Source: Bubalus kerabau (taxonomy: Eukaryota; Chordata; Mammalia; Artiodactyla; Bovidae). From it: a DNA stretch of 64,000 nucleotides. The notes under the pieces are model-generated. The model ran no database searches and was not told where the DNA came from. It saw only the letters and a program-made list of their open reading frames with translations. Shown here in pieces: positions 35,026-46,862 of the stretch. The position numbers were made by a program, and so were the translations under genes. Where the stretch lies: positions 40,911,501 to 40,975,500 of the forward strand of contig NC_073635.1 in assembly GCF_029407905.1 (NCBI RefSeq). Reading direction: 5' to 3'. The stretch's first letter is position 1; each line of letters opens with the position of its first letter.

Positions 35026-36537
35026 AAGTTTAGTTCAGTCACTCAGTCGTGTCCAACTCTTTGCGAACCCATGGACTGCAGCACACCAGGCTTCTCTGTC
35101 CATCACCAACACCTGGAGATGGTACAACTTATGTCCATTGAATCGGTGATGCCATCCAAGCATCAAATCTTCTGTCGTCCCCTTCTCCTCCTGCTTTCAA
35201 TCTTTCCCAGCATCAGGGTCTTTTCCGAGGAGTCAGTTCTTCACATCAGGTGGCCAAAGTATTGGAGTTTCAGTTTCAGCATCTGTCCTTCCAATGAATA
35301 TTCAGGGCTGATTTCCTTTAGGATTGACTGATTTGATCTCCTTGCAGTCCAAGGGACTTTCAAGAGTCTTCTCCAAAACCACAGTTCAAAAGTATCAGTT
35401 CTTCGGCGCTCAGCTTTCTTTACAGCCCGACTCTCACATTCATACATGAATATTGGAAAAATCATAGCTTTGACTAGATGAACCTTTGTTGGCAAAGTAA
35501 TGTCTCTGCTTTTTAGTATGCTGTCTAGGTTGGTCATAGCTTTTCTTCCAAGCAGCAAGCGTCTTTTAATTTCATGGCTGCAGTCACCATCTGCAGTGAT
35601 TTAAAATAAAGTCTCTCTCTTTCCAATGTTTCCCTAAGTATTTGCCATGAAGTGATGGAACTGGATGCCATGATCTCAGTTTTCTGAATGTTGAGTTTTA
35701 AGCCAGCTTTTTCTCTCTCTTCTTTCACTTTCATTAAAAGGTTCTTTAGTTCTTCTTCACTTTCTGCCATAAAGGTGGTGTCATCTGCATATCTGAGGTC
35801 ATTGATATTTCTCCCAGCAATCTTGATTCCAACTTGTGCTTCCTCCAGCCCAGCGTTTCTCATGATGTCCTCTGTATATAAGTTAAATAAGCAGGGTGAC
35901 AATATACAGCCTTGTCATACTCCTTTCCCGATTTGGAACCAGTCTGTTATTCCATGTCCAGTTCTAACTGTTGCTTCCTGACCTGCATACAGATTTCTCA
36001 GGAGGCAGGTCAGGTGGTCTGGTATTCCCATCTCTTTCAGAATTTTTCACAGTTTCTTGTGATCCACACAGAGGCTTTGGTGTAGTCAATAAAGAAGAAA
36101 TAGATGTTTTTTTCTGGAACTCTCTTGCCTCTTCAATGATCCAATGGATGTTGGCAATTTGATCTCTGGTTCCTCTGTTTTTCTAAATCCAGCTTGAACT
36201 TCTGGGAGTTCATGGTTAACATATTGTAGAAGCCTGACTTGGAGAATTTTGAGCATTACTTTACTAGTGGTGAGATGAGTGCAATTGTGCAATAGTTTGA
36301 GCATTCTTTGGCATTGCCTATCTTGGGGATTAGAATGGAAACTGATATTTTCCATTCCTGTGGCCACTGCTGAGTTTTCCAGATTTGCTGGCATACTGAG
36401 TGCAGCACTTTCACAGCATCGTCTTTTAGGATTTGAAATAGCTCAGCTGGAATTCCATCACCTCCACTAGCTTTGTTCGTAGTGATGCTTCCTAAGGCCC
36501 ACCTGACTTTGCATTCCAGGATGGGAATATTGGATAG
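35026..36537 (-). mobile_element. BovB LINE, 3' half, broken RT
   Basis: 1.5 kb of minus-strand BovB from the tail into the RT domain. Minus frames: 36540-36256 (KVRWALGSITTNKASGGDGIP), 36394-36086 (RT upstream of motif A), 35902-35534 with an intact YADD (35780-35791), and 35558-35241 (C-terminal region). Frameshifts separate the frames. It is the only copy here where I see YADD together with its N-terminal RT context in nearby frames. Confidence 0.93.
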
Positions 36538-36612
36538 CAAATAAAAATGTTAATAATTTTTCTGATAATTAGCATACCCTGCTTCTTTTTCTCATTAGAA
36601 GACCAATTTGGT

Positions 36613-37364
36613 GGTGTTCAGTTGCTAAGTTGTCTCTGACTCTTTGGGATCCCATTAACTGCAGCCTGCCAGGTTTCTCAGTCCTTCAGTATCACCAGCA
36701 TTCGCTCAGACTCATGTCCACAGAGACAGGGATGCCATCCAACCATCTCATTCTGTATCACCCCCTTTTTCTCCTGGTCTCAATCTTTCCCAGAGTCAGA
36801 GTCTTTTCTGGTGAGTTGACTTTCACATCAGGTGGCCAAAATATTGGAGCTTCAGTCTCTGTATCAGTCCTTTCAATGAATATTCAGGGTTGATTTCCTT
36901 TAGGATTGACTGATTTAATCTCCTTAAACCAAGGGACTCTCAAAAATCTTCTCCAGCACCACAATTTGAAAGCATCAATTCTTCAGCACTCAGCCTTCTT
37001 TATGGTCCAACTCTCACATCCTTACATGACTACTGGAAAAACCAGAGCTTTGACTACATGGACCTTTGTCAGTAAAGTGATGTCTCTGCTTTTTAATATG
37101 CTGTCTAATTTTGTTATAGCTTTTCTTCCAAGGAGCAAGTGTCTTTTAATTTCATGGCTGCAGTCACCATCCATAGTGATTTTGGAGCCCAAGAAAATAT
37201 AATTTGTCACTGTTTCTACTTTTTCCCCATCTATTTGCTATCAAGTGACGGGACCAGGTGCCATGACCTTAGTTTTTTTAATGTTGAGTTTTAAGCCAGG
37301 TTTTTCACTCTCCTCTTTGTGCTTAATCAAGAGGCCCTTTAGTTCCTCTTCCCTTTCTTCCATT
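36613..37364 (-). mobile_element. 5'-truncated BovB LINE, same orientation
   Basis: Starts 75 bp beyond the previous copy with a BovB 3' end (GTTCAGTTGCTAAGTTGTCT) and extends ~750 bp to CCTCTTCCCTTTCTTCC. More diverged than its neighbour. The minus frame 37210-37022 keeps FLGSKITMDGDCSHEIKRH. Confidence 0.9.
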
Positions 37365-39189
37365 AGACCAATGCACTTACTTAAGTACTGCAGATTTTTC
37401 AAAAATTCTAGTCCCTGCAGTCAAGACCTGCCTGTAGACTGGACACAGTTATAGACAAGGGTTCCATAAAATGGGGCTGCCATCTACTATCTAGTTCCAA
37501 TATTATTTATTCAACCTATCTTCGTAAGTTTATTTTCTGACTTTAGACTGGAAGATGAGGTGTGAGAAAATACACAACATATGGAAGGGTATTTAGTGAG
37601 AAACGGAAAATGGAAAAAGAATTTTCTTAAATACTTCCATTCCATAGATTCCTATTGACTACAAAAATAATTTGCTTATACAATTGAAAATATTTATATA
37701 CCACTAATCTACACCTGTGATATTAAGCATAAGAAATCCACTGCCAAGCAAGGACTCAACTGCTCCTAGGTATTCAAGAGCAGAATAGTACATTCGTAAG
37801 TAATAACTGTAGCAATCATGGACTTGAATTCAAATGATGGACTAGTGAGAACACTTGGTGAAAAGTATTTCAGTGTTTGTACTATTTATGTCTCATATTT
37901 CAATTTCACATTCCTGTAACCTAAAATTTTTACCCCAAAACCCTTCTTGTTGATGTTATCATTTCTACCTCTAGGCTAGAATTAGCTTAATATAATCTAA
38001 GTAGTTTTATTAACAAAGCTATAGCCATGGTTTAATAAGACAAGGAAAGAATGAGACATTTATAGAAGGCATTCAGTTTGTTCTATGCTAGAGATATTTT
38101 GTAGTATTTAACTCTGATTCCTATTCTTAAAAAACCCTGTGTTTCTTTATACACATGACGGAAACAAGATTAAGTAACTTTCCTAATGTGACAGAGGTGA
38201 CATAAGAATTCTAAAATACAAACCCATATCCAGCATTGCTGCGTTGTTCTACCAAAAAAGACCTCAGACACTCTTACCTTGATTTTTGTTGGTGTTTCTT
38301 CATTTTGCCCACATAAACACACTTAATAAAAGAGGAATGAATCTCTTCCTCTCTCTCTCTCTCTCTCTAATGTATAATGTCAAGCCAGTTCTTTGCACCA
38401 TGCATCTTTTCTATCCAATTTCCAAATCTTACAAATGTTTTGAATTCCATTCTTGAGGATATCTAACCCTCAGCGTGCCTTATCAGTTTTGCTACCCATC
38501 CTGGAATCTGGCCAAAATCACAAAACTAAAATCAGAAAACAATAATATTTTAAGAACTGAAAAGGAACCCTTAGTTGAAAATCAAGTTGTCTCCCTCAGC
38601 TGATGGGAAAACTGAAAAATTTGGCTCTCCTTATGACATATATATTTTGAGTTAAAGGCTTGAGGGTTTTTTTTCCAAAAGACAAATATTCTTTCAAATT
38701 GTTTTGTTCATTTTTACCACCTTCACTGAAGCATGAATAGCACAGAAGTAGGCATTAGTCTTTGGCTTGTGTGTGATTCACTCGAGTGTTGCTTGCATTC
38801 CAATTACTCAGAGAGCATGGAATACAGCTGTGTGCAAGAAGTTTTTCAGAGTTTCCTAAAAAACTATATATGGTGATATAAAATTCACTTCAATGTACAT
38901 GAACTATTCCAGTTTGCATTTGGACTTGAAGGATTTCTTGGTTATTATTTCAAAGTCATGGATTATTTAATATCATTGCCAAATTCAGAAAAGATATTCA
39001 GTGTTACATTTTTAAAAGGCAATATATTTAAGATCCTCAGGATCAGTTCATATGTACATGTGTGGTAAGTGATACAGTAGAAAAAACAATGTCAGATCAC
39101 ACAGTTCATAACCTCTTTCAATGCAAAAGAGAGGATGCATATTTTCCCAGGATAAAACACTACCAAAGTAATCATCAGGGCAGTATATT
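37365..39189. other. Unique DNA, no gene seen; (CT)n at 38348-38368
   Basis: About 1.8 kb of ordinary AT-rich sequence with one short CT microsatellite. Confidence 0.55.
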
Positions 39190-39345
39190 TTACTGAATTC
39201 TGCCTCTGCCATGCATAGCTGTGTGACTTCAGAGGTGTGATTAGCTTTCTGCTCTTCAGTCCACTTTAATGGGGCTCCTTGTTGTGAAGATTAAATGAGA
39301 TAATGTACACAAAGCAGCTATCATGGTACTTGTCACCTATTAAAG
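39190..39345 (+). mobile_element. MIR SINE
   Basis: CTGCCTCTGCCATGCATAG, CTGTGTGACTTCAGAG and AAGATTAAATGAGATAATG in MIR order. Confidence 0.75.
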
Positions 39346-39498
39346 GATTAGTTCTTTTCCCAGGCTAAATGAATCTAAAATAAGGTCTCAGACAATATCT
39401 TATTTATCATGAACTGTTGGGTTTGTTATATAAAACCTGGTCCAAATAACTGCAGTTTGAATCTTTATACAAAAAAGCCACAATCAGATAGAAGCTAA

Positions 39499-39745
39499 AT
39501 CAGATCAGATCAGATCAGATCAGTCACTCAGTCGTGTCCGACTCTTTGCGACCCCATGAATCGCAGCACGCCAGGCCTCCCTGTCCATCACCAACTCCCG
39601 GAGTTCACTCAGACTCACGTCCATCGAGTCAGTGATGCCATCCAGCCATCTCATCCTCTGTCGTCCCCTTCTCCTCCTGCCCCCAATCCCTCCCAGCATC
39701 AGAGTTTTTCCAATGAGTCAACTCTTCACATGAGGTGGCCAAAGA
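39499..39745 (-). mobile_element. BovB 3' end with (TGATC)n tail
   Basis: Minus-strand, ~245 bp. The 3' pentamer repeat is TGATC (plus strand GATCA, five copies) in place of the TGAAC seen in most copies. The body is otherwise close to the 20621 copy, with CpG retained (GTCGTGTCCGACTC), suggesting relative youth. Confidence 0.92.
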
Positions 39746-40730
39746 CTAAAAGGCAAATCTGATTCCTCCATTCCACCATTCCTTGAGCCAGAGCTCAAGC
39801 TGTAGTTATTCATGATCTGTAAGGAATAAAAATGCTAACCTTTTAAATTTTGTGCACTATGTTGGAAAAGAGAAACACATAATAGTCAAAGCTTTTTTTT
39901 TTAACAAAAAAAGTTAATATATTGTAAAGAACAAAACTGTCATAAGTACTTTAACAGATTTTAATCTGTCTTGGGGGAAAAAATAAACTTAATATATGTA
40001 TACATTACGCTACGCTAAGTCACTTCCGTCATGTCTGATAAAATTCTACCAAATCATTTGAAAAACATCCCATTTCTTAGACTCAGAAGAATTTCAGAAT
40101 TTATTTTAAAATATTCATTTTATTTAAATTCTATCTCCTTAGAATATATTTTCATTGCTCCAATTAAGAGATGGAAAAACTGAATTTACTTTTCTGTAGA
40201 TAATTTCCCCCTAGATGGATATAGTTCTCAGTGATACCACACGAATCTTCAGCACCTCAAGGGATAGAATCCTGATTAATTACAATAGGTTGGCTAAAAG
40301 GCAACTTTTAGATATTTTTAATTGCTCTTACCAGAAGTTCTTTTTTATATTACTGGCTAAAGATCACAATAGTATGTAATAGTGCAAACATATTTGAGAT
40401 CGTAGTGGTATAGATTTTGAGTTGCTGCTCTACTTACCCATCTCTGTTTTCCTTCTGTTTTAATAGTAAATGTAAAAAATCTGTAAAGCTCTAGTGTGGG
40501 ACGGTGGTAGTGAGGGAGACTGTGCTTATGAGACCAGTGTGTATATTAGAACTCTCCGTACTTTCTGTGCAGTTTTGCTGTGAACCTAAAACTGTTCTAA
40601 AAACTAAAGTCTATTTTTTAAAACTATGCAAACTTGAGAAGATAATTTTTCAGTACTTTCATTATCAAATGTATGACTGGGATCATTGTTAAAATATTCT
40701 AAGAATTTTAGAATTGGAATATTTTCAATA
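39746..40730. other. Unique DNA with a tiny SINE scrap
   Basis: GCTAAGTCACTTCCGTCATG at 40013-40032 is a Bov-A/Bov-tA 3' scrap; otherwise nothing recognised. Confidence 0.5.
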
Positions 40731-40970
40731 TATAAATGTAGGTTTAATAAAATATTATCCTATCAATTTCTTTTTTTAGTTCATTTTATTTAGTTTTAAG
40801 AATTTTACCTCTATTATAAAATAAATAAATTTTACCTCTATTATAAAATGTATAAATAAATACCTTTACCTATATAAATGTAGGTTTAATAAAATATTAT
40901 CCTATTAATTTCTCTTTTTAGTTCATTTTATTTAGTTTTAAGAATTTTACCTTTATTATTATAAATAGTT
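40731..40970. repeat. Imperfect tandem duplication, ~142 bp period
   Basis: TATAAATGTAGGTTTAATAA starts at 40731 and again at 40873. The following ~80 bp is repeated with a few substitutions. The first copy also holds a 30-bp-scale internal repeat of TTTTACCTCTATTATAAAAT. Confidence 0.9.
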
Positions 40971-41111
40971 ACCTTACGGACCAACTGGAAAATAAATTAC
41001 CAAATGCAAGGCACAAGAATATTTTTAAATGAAAAAATACTTTTTTTTTTTTTTAAGCTATTTACTTTTAGAAAAAAGAGATTTGTTATGGTTAAGATAG
41101 TAATTGAGCCT

Positions 41112-41382
41112 CTGCTGCTGCTAAGTCACTTGAGTTGTGTCTGACTCTGTGTGACCCCATAGGCGGCAGCCCACCAGGCTCCCCCATCCCTGGGATTCTC
41201 CAGGCAAGAACACTGGAGTGGGTTGCCATTTCCTTCTCCAATGAATGAAAGTGAAAAGTGAAAGTGAAGTCGCTCAGTCATGTCGGACTCTAGCGACCCC
41301 ATGGCCTGTGGCCTACCAGGCTCCTCCGTCCATGGGATTTTCCAGACAAAAGTACTGGAGTGGGGTGCCATTACCTTCTCCG
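41112..41382 (-). mobile_element. Bov-A2 SINE (dimer)
   Basis: Minus-strand Bov-A2 with perfect 10-bp TSD AATTGAGCCT at 41102-41111 and 41383-41392. Confidence 0.95.
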
Positions 41383-41392
41383 AATTGAGCCT

Positions 41393-41841
41393 TTAGGACA
41401 AGGGTAATGCAAAAAGTTTCTATAATCTACCATTAAGTGAACTTTCTGCTCTCATGACCATTTGGTATATAGTTATTCTTTTCAGTAAAATAAAAAAGTA
41501 ATTTAATTTTAATTTTAACATCCTGGAACCCCTACAAAGCAAATTTTTAAGGTAAAAAGCACCTATAAATTCTTGATATAAAGAAAAACTATATACCTGG
41601 AACTGATAGAAACAATGAGCACAACCAATAAGGACCTAAGCAGTTTATTGTTGCAGGGAGATATTATCAGATAAGGGCCTCAGAGTACTATATAAATGTG
41701 AAAGTGCTTTTTAATTAAATAACCCCAAAAACATCCTTGTAAAGTTGATAAGTGTTTTCCACATTTATGAATAAATATATTTTAAAAATATTTGCAGAAG
41801 GTAAAGTATCTCTTCCTTCAGAAGCCAGTCTTGAAAATTTG

Positions 41842-41875
<34 letters not shown>

Positions 41876-42930
41876 AATCACATAATTTATCATCCTTAAG
41901 CATATCAGTGAAATACCATAAATAGTAACATTACCAAGATTAAAAACAAATACAAGTAGCAGAAACAACAAAAACAAAAGATACAGGAGGAACAGATGAC
42001 TCTAAAAACCAAATTAAATAAGCTATAAAATAGTATGCAATGCACAAATATTAACTTGAGAATGTCAGAATACTTATCTCGGAATCATGATAACCTATGA
42101 GCATTCACATCTATTAAGTAATGGGGCTTACTTTGAAGCATTGCCCAATTCTGTAATTCTATGCATCTAGGATTAAATAATACAATGTTTAAAAATGTTT
42201 ATATGCTTAGAGAAAATGCCTCCTAAAATTAAGTAAAATTTTTAAAAATCAGAATTTTATTGCATTAAAGATGGTCTTTTTCTAAGTCTCCTAAATGAAG
42301 TATCATTTTTTTACTTCTTTTTATTATAAATAGTGTATTTTATTGTCCAAAATTACTTTTAAATCATTTATCAAAATTCTGTTTCCAGTTAAGGTTATTT
42401 AACCAAAATTTTCTTTAGGCTTTATCGTTTGCATGGCTACCTCATGCCAAAAGTGCTAGCAAAATAATAATAATAATTAATTAGAATAATACAAAGAAAG
42501 AGTTTGAGATAGAAAAAAAAAATTGTATTTCCACAACCTGCTCTTACTTGAAGTAAATTTGTTATCATTAGGTGATGGGAACGATGGTTAAAATATCTTT
42601 GTTAGGAAATGAGAATAAAGAGGCCTACATATTGCATTAAAAGCAAATAAACCAGTTTAAGTAAGAAAGTAAAAAAGACAAATATAAACAAGAGAACTGA
42701 TTCCTGACTAGAAGTGAATTGTATGAGTTGACTAGTTGTTCCAGTTGTTTCTAGAAGGAAGATAGGTATTTAAGAGATCCCAAAGCATTTGCCCTAAATA
42801 AATGTCAGGCAATTCATCGTTAAGACTGATCACAAGTTGTACCCTCTGAACTTAAAATTTTACACCCAAACCTGTGGATTCAATTGTCATTTCTCTTGCT
42901 CAAATCATTCTAGTCAGCTAGGCAACAACA
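41393..42930. other. Unique DNA; (CA)n at 41844-41874
   Basis: A CA microsatellite of about 15 units; the rest is unassigned and AT-rich. No gene seen. Confidence 0.55.
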
Positions 42931-43138
42931 GAACTTCCCTCATAGCTCAGTTGGTAAAGAATCTGCCTACAATGCAAGACACCCCGGTTCAATTCCTGGG
43001 TCAAGAAGATCCCCTGGGGAAGGAAATGGCAACCCACTCCAGTGTTATTTCCTGGAGAATCCCACAGACAGAAGAGCCATCCATAGGGTTGCAAGAGTCC
43101 AACACAACTTAGTGACTAAAGAGAGAGAGAGAGAGGTG
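42931..43138 (+). mobile_element. Bov-tA SINE with (GA)n tail
   Basis: tRNA head (CTTCCCTCATAGCTCAGTTG, box B-like GGTTCAATTCC) and a Bov-A body ending CAACACAACTTAGTGACTAA, then an (AG)n tail. Confidence 0.92.
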
Positions 43139-44344
43139 ACAACAAAGTCACCATGGGATAGAATCAATTTATGTAAACCAGAGAATGCTGTCAATACTGT
43201 GGTGGCCATTAGTCAGACTTTTTAGAGCATTGGCTTGCTGCCTCAGCTTTCCTGTTTTGGGTCACAAGAAAGATTAATGGAGAACTCACCCAATATGTTT
43301 GGCTTGACAGATCTAAATGGCCATATTTTCTACACCCTTTTATAAATACTACAAGTCTAGTAACTGAAGTGGCCCACATGGAACCATCAATTGAAGTCAA
43401 AAGTCAGTGAGGTTTTGAAAATCTGTCATTAAATTTGAAAAACTTCAAATAAATGAGGTAAATACCAATGAATTCCAATATTCATTTATTCATTTAATCA
43501 TAATATTTACTTTAAGCGAGTAAATTTGACATTTGATCCAGAATATTCTAACTGAAATAATGTAAAGAAATAACTTTTTCTAAATATTCAGAAATGAGTT
43601 TATATTTTCAAACACAATTCATCTGACTAGACTGCACTGTGGGAAGAGTGCCCTCATTTACAATGCATTAGATAAAACAGAGGCTTTCAGGTGAAAGGCC
43701 CCATGGAGAACACAACAGGACTAAGTAGAATTTGATATGAGGGGTTGACACTACAGGCTGGATAACATTCACGCTTATAGCTGCAAAGGGACAGTGAGTG
43801 AGGTGTCTCTAAGGATAATAACTTAGAAATACCTTTCAACCCTTCATCTAACTCCTTCCTCTAGCACAGGTTAAAAGTAAGCTTGACACCTTGTTCTATT
43901 GCCTGCACTTACCCTCAGGTAATAATAGAGACAATGAAATATAATAATGGGTCCCTGTGCTCCATGGCACTGTATAACATCTATTCCACATACCTAGGAG
44001 TTCAAACACACTCTTCCTAGTGATTTTAAATCATTGAACTACATTTAAAAGAAAATAAAAGAAAACATTAGAGTAGATGTGTCACTAAGTCTCTGGCTTT
44101 TGCCCCTGCCTCTGAAGCAGTTGACATCTTCGTTAGTGCCTATCTCACAGTTCGTATGGAACCTGGCAGGGCTTCAGCCATGACTGCATTTTGGGTCAGA
44201 CAACTCATGACATATTAATTAATTGAATTATAACCCATGGGCTTCTTTCGATCCTCATTATAGTATTGATTAGGAACTAATGGTACACATTCTTTTAGTA
44301 AAAATATAATGAGCTAATTTACTGAGTGCTCATTATGTACCAGG
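43139..44344. other. Unique DNA, no gene seen
   Basis: No recognisable gene. L2-like words (TACTGAGTGCTCATTATGTA) lie at 44320-44340. Confidence 0.5.
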
Positions 44345-44401
44345 AATTATTTAGATTTTACCTGAAGTGCAGTATTTTATGAACACACACACACACACAC
44401 A

Positions 44402-44453
<52 letters not shown>

Positions 44454-44540
44454 CAGCTAATATTGATTATTTAGATTTTACTTGAAGTGCAGTATTTTAC
44501 TTGAACACAGACACACACTATATATATAAAGCAGAGCTAA
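44345..44540. repeat. Tandem duplication holding a long and a short (AC)n(TA)n tract
   Basis: Copy 1 (44345-44460, 116 bp) and copy 2 (44465-44540, 76 bp) share ATTATTTAGATTTTAC, TGAAGTGCAGTATTTTA and TATATATAAAGCA-AGCTAA. In copy 1 the AC/TA block is ~65 bp, in copy 2 ~24 bp and interrupted (ACACAGACACACAC). Confidence 0.92.
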
Positions 44541-45298
44541 CTGACACTTAGCAATGTTTATATCTTGAATCACAGAAAGTTGATTAAAGTGGAATGCAAG
44601 GAATATTTCTATCTTGAACTACATGTGTGTAATTAAGAGATACTCTTAATATAAGAATTAGTACTAAGAAACTGCAAAATTATAGAAATAAGTGCCAAAA
44701 AGTAATCACTGAAGTTACCCCAGCTTTATCAAAAATTCTTCCAGAAAGGCTCTTTTAACAGTTCCATTCTACCTCAGAGATTTTTCACAGCCTGATTTTT
44801 CTCTCACTCACTTATCATCTTCTAATATCAGCACATACTTTGAGAATTATATTTCCTTGGTGGCTTAAAAATTGCTCTAAACTGTTCATTCCTTCTCATC
44901 TTCTTTAGTTACTTTGGTCTGCTCACAGGATATCTATGGAAAAAGGTCTCTAAAGAAGTAGAACAATGAGAAGTACAGAAAGAGAGCTAAGAGAAAAAAC
45001 CACTGGGAAAGAAATGTAATCACACAAAAATGGGTGCATTTCTCTAGAGTGCCAAGTGCCTCAGGAATGGAATCTGTGATTTACTCCTGAAGAGAGTCAG
45101 TGGAGGCCTAACCATGTCCATCACACTGGAAAAGCACCATTCCCAGCAGAAGCCAACAACCACTGACAGCGTGTTGTCCTCTCAGCTCCCCAGAGCAAGG
45201 CTCTCCCTCACCCTTAGACCCACTGCTGCCACCCAGCCCTGGAGCTTGCTTGTGTAAACAAAAGAGCAAACACCAAATCCTACCTTTCATCCATGATT
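44541..45298. other. Unique DNA with a short GC-rich patch
   Basis: 45090-45260 is noticeably GC-richer than its flanks, with an open minus frame of 80 codons. I see no domain, splice pattern or repeat that explains it. Confidence 0.45.
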
Positions 45299-45309
45299 CC
45301 AGAAAGATT

Positions 45310-45501
45310 GGCTTCCCTGATAGTTCAGTTGGTACAGAATCCACCTGCAATGCAGGAGATCCCAGTTCAATTTCTGGGTTGAGAAGATGCCCTGGAGAAG
45401 GGAAAGTCTACCCACTCCATTATTCTGGCCTAGAGAATTCCATGGACTGCATAGTCTATGGGGTCGCAAAGAGTCGGACATGACTGAGCAACTTTCACTT
45501 T
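45310..45501 (+). mobile_element. Bov-tA SINE
   Basis: Head GGCTTCCCTGATAGTTCAG and body ending GACATGACTGAGCAACTTTC. TSDs CCAGAAAGATT (45299-45309) and CCAAAAAGATT (45502-45512) match 10 of 11. Confidence 0.93.
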
Positions 45502-45614
45502 CCAAAAAGATTACAAGCAGGACCATGTTATTCAAAAACTGTAATTGCAGCATGTACTGCTACACAATCATCTCTGAATCAGTTTCTGTACAATGGGAAA
45601 AAAGAAGGAAGTAT

Positions 45615-45843
45615 GTGCATGTGTGCGTGCTAAGTCGCTTCAGTCCTGTCCGACTCTTTGCGACCTCAGGGACTGTAACCTGCCAGGCTCCTCTGTCCAT
45701 AGGATTCTCCAGGCAAAAATACTGGAGTGGGTTGCCGTGCTTTTCTCACAGGGCATCTGTGACCCAGTGATCATACTCCTGTCTGTTACATCTCATGCAT
45801 TGGCAGGCGGGTTCTTTACTACTAGCGCCACCTGAGAAGCTCT
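45615..45843 (-). mobile_element. Bov-tA SINE
   Basis: Minus strand, ending in the tRNA head (as read on plus: GGTTCTTTACTACTAGCGCC). Perfect 10-bp TSD AAGGAAGTAT at 45605-45614 and 45844-45853. Confidence 0.93.
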
Positions 45844-46019
45844 AAGGAAGTATATTTTATGTGAAAATAGTAAATAATCTGGGATTCTATATTTCATCTT
45901 TCCCTCTGAGATACAATGTAATAGTAATTTCTTTTTAAAAATAGGATTTCTTAAACAATTTGAAAAGCAGGTTGCCTGTGAAGTAGGAAATTGTGAAATT
46001 TTTCTCATTCAGCATCCTC

Positions 46020-46172
46020 TAAATATATATATATATATACATTTATAAACCCACGCTCATATATATATGCATGTTATATATAGTATATATGTACAAATGT
46101 GTATATAATTTATATATACTACTAATATTATATATAACTAATATATATTTTATATAATATACATAGATATAC
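46020..46172. repeat. (TA)-rich low-complexity region
   Basis: Interrupted TA/ATAC repeats over 150 bp directly left of a BovB tail. Confidence 0.9.
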
Positions 46173-46180
46173 ACCTATCT

Positions 46181-46862
46181 GCTCAGTTCAGTTCAGTTCA
46201 GTTGCTCAGTCATGTCCGACTCCTTGTGACCCCATGGACTGCAGTACACCAGGCTTCCCTGTCCATCACTAACTCTCAGAGCTTGCTCAAACTCATGTCC
46301 ATCAAGTTGGTGATGCCATCCAACCATCTCATCCTCTGTCATGCCCTTTTCCTCCTGCCTTCAATCTTTCCCAGCATCAGGGTCTGTTCAAATGAGTCAG
46401 TTCTTCGCATCAGGTGGCCAAAGTATTGGAGTTTCAGCTTCTGCATCCATCCTTCCAATGAATATTCAGGACTGATTTCCTTTAGGATGGACTGATTGGA
46501 TCTCCTTGCAGTCCAAGGGACTCTCAAGAGTCTTCTCCAACACCACAGTTCAAAAGCATCAATTCTTTGGCACTCAGCTTTCTTTAGAGTCCAACTTTCA
46601 CATCCATACATGACCACTGGAAAAACCATAGCCTTGACTAGATGGACCTTTGTTGCCAAAGCAATGTCTCTGCTTTTTAGTATGCTGTCTAGGTTGGTCA
46701 TAACTTTCCTTCCAAGGAGTAAGTGTCTTTTACTTTCATGCCTGCAGTCACCATCTGCAGTGATTTCAGAGCCCAAGAAAATGAAGTCTCTCACTGTTTC
46801 CATTGTTTCCCCATGTATTTATTTGGCAGGAAGTGATGGGACCAGATGCCATGATCTTCATT
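46181..46862 (-). mobile_element. 5'-truncated BovB LINE
   Basis: 680 bp from the (TGAAC)n tail. The minus frame 46803-46339 is open for 154 residues (GSEITADGDCRHESKRHLL, CESWTLKKAECQRIDAF), the longest intact C-terminal BovB frame here apart from 57861-58388. No endonuclease or RT core. Confidence 0.94.

Noticed and set aside
35026..37364. One long BovB interrupted once
   Set aside because: Both parts contain their own 3' ends and overlap in consensus range, so they are two insertions.
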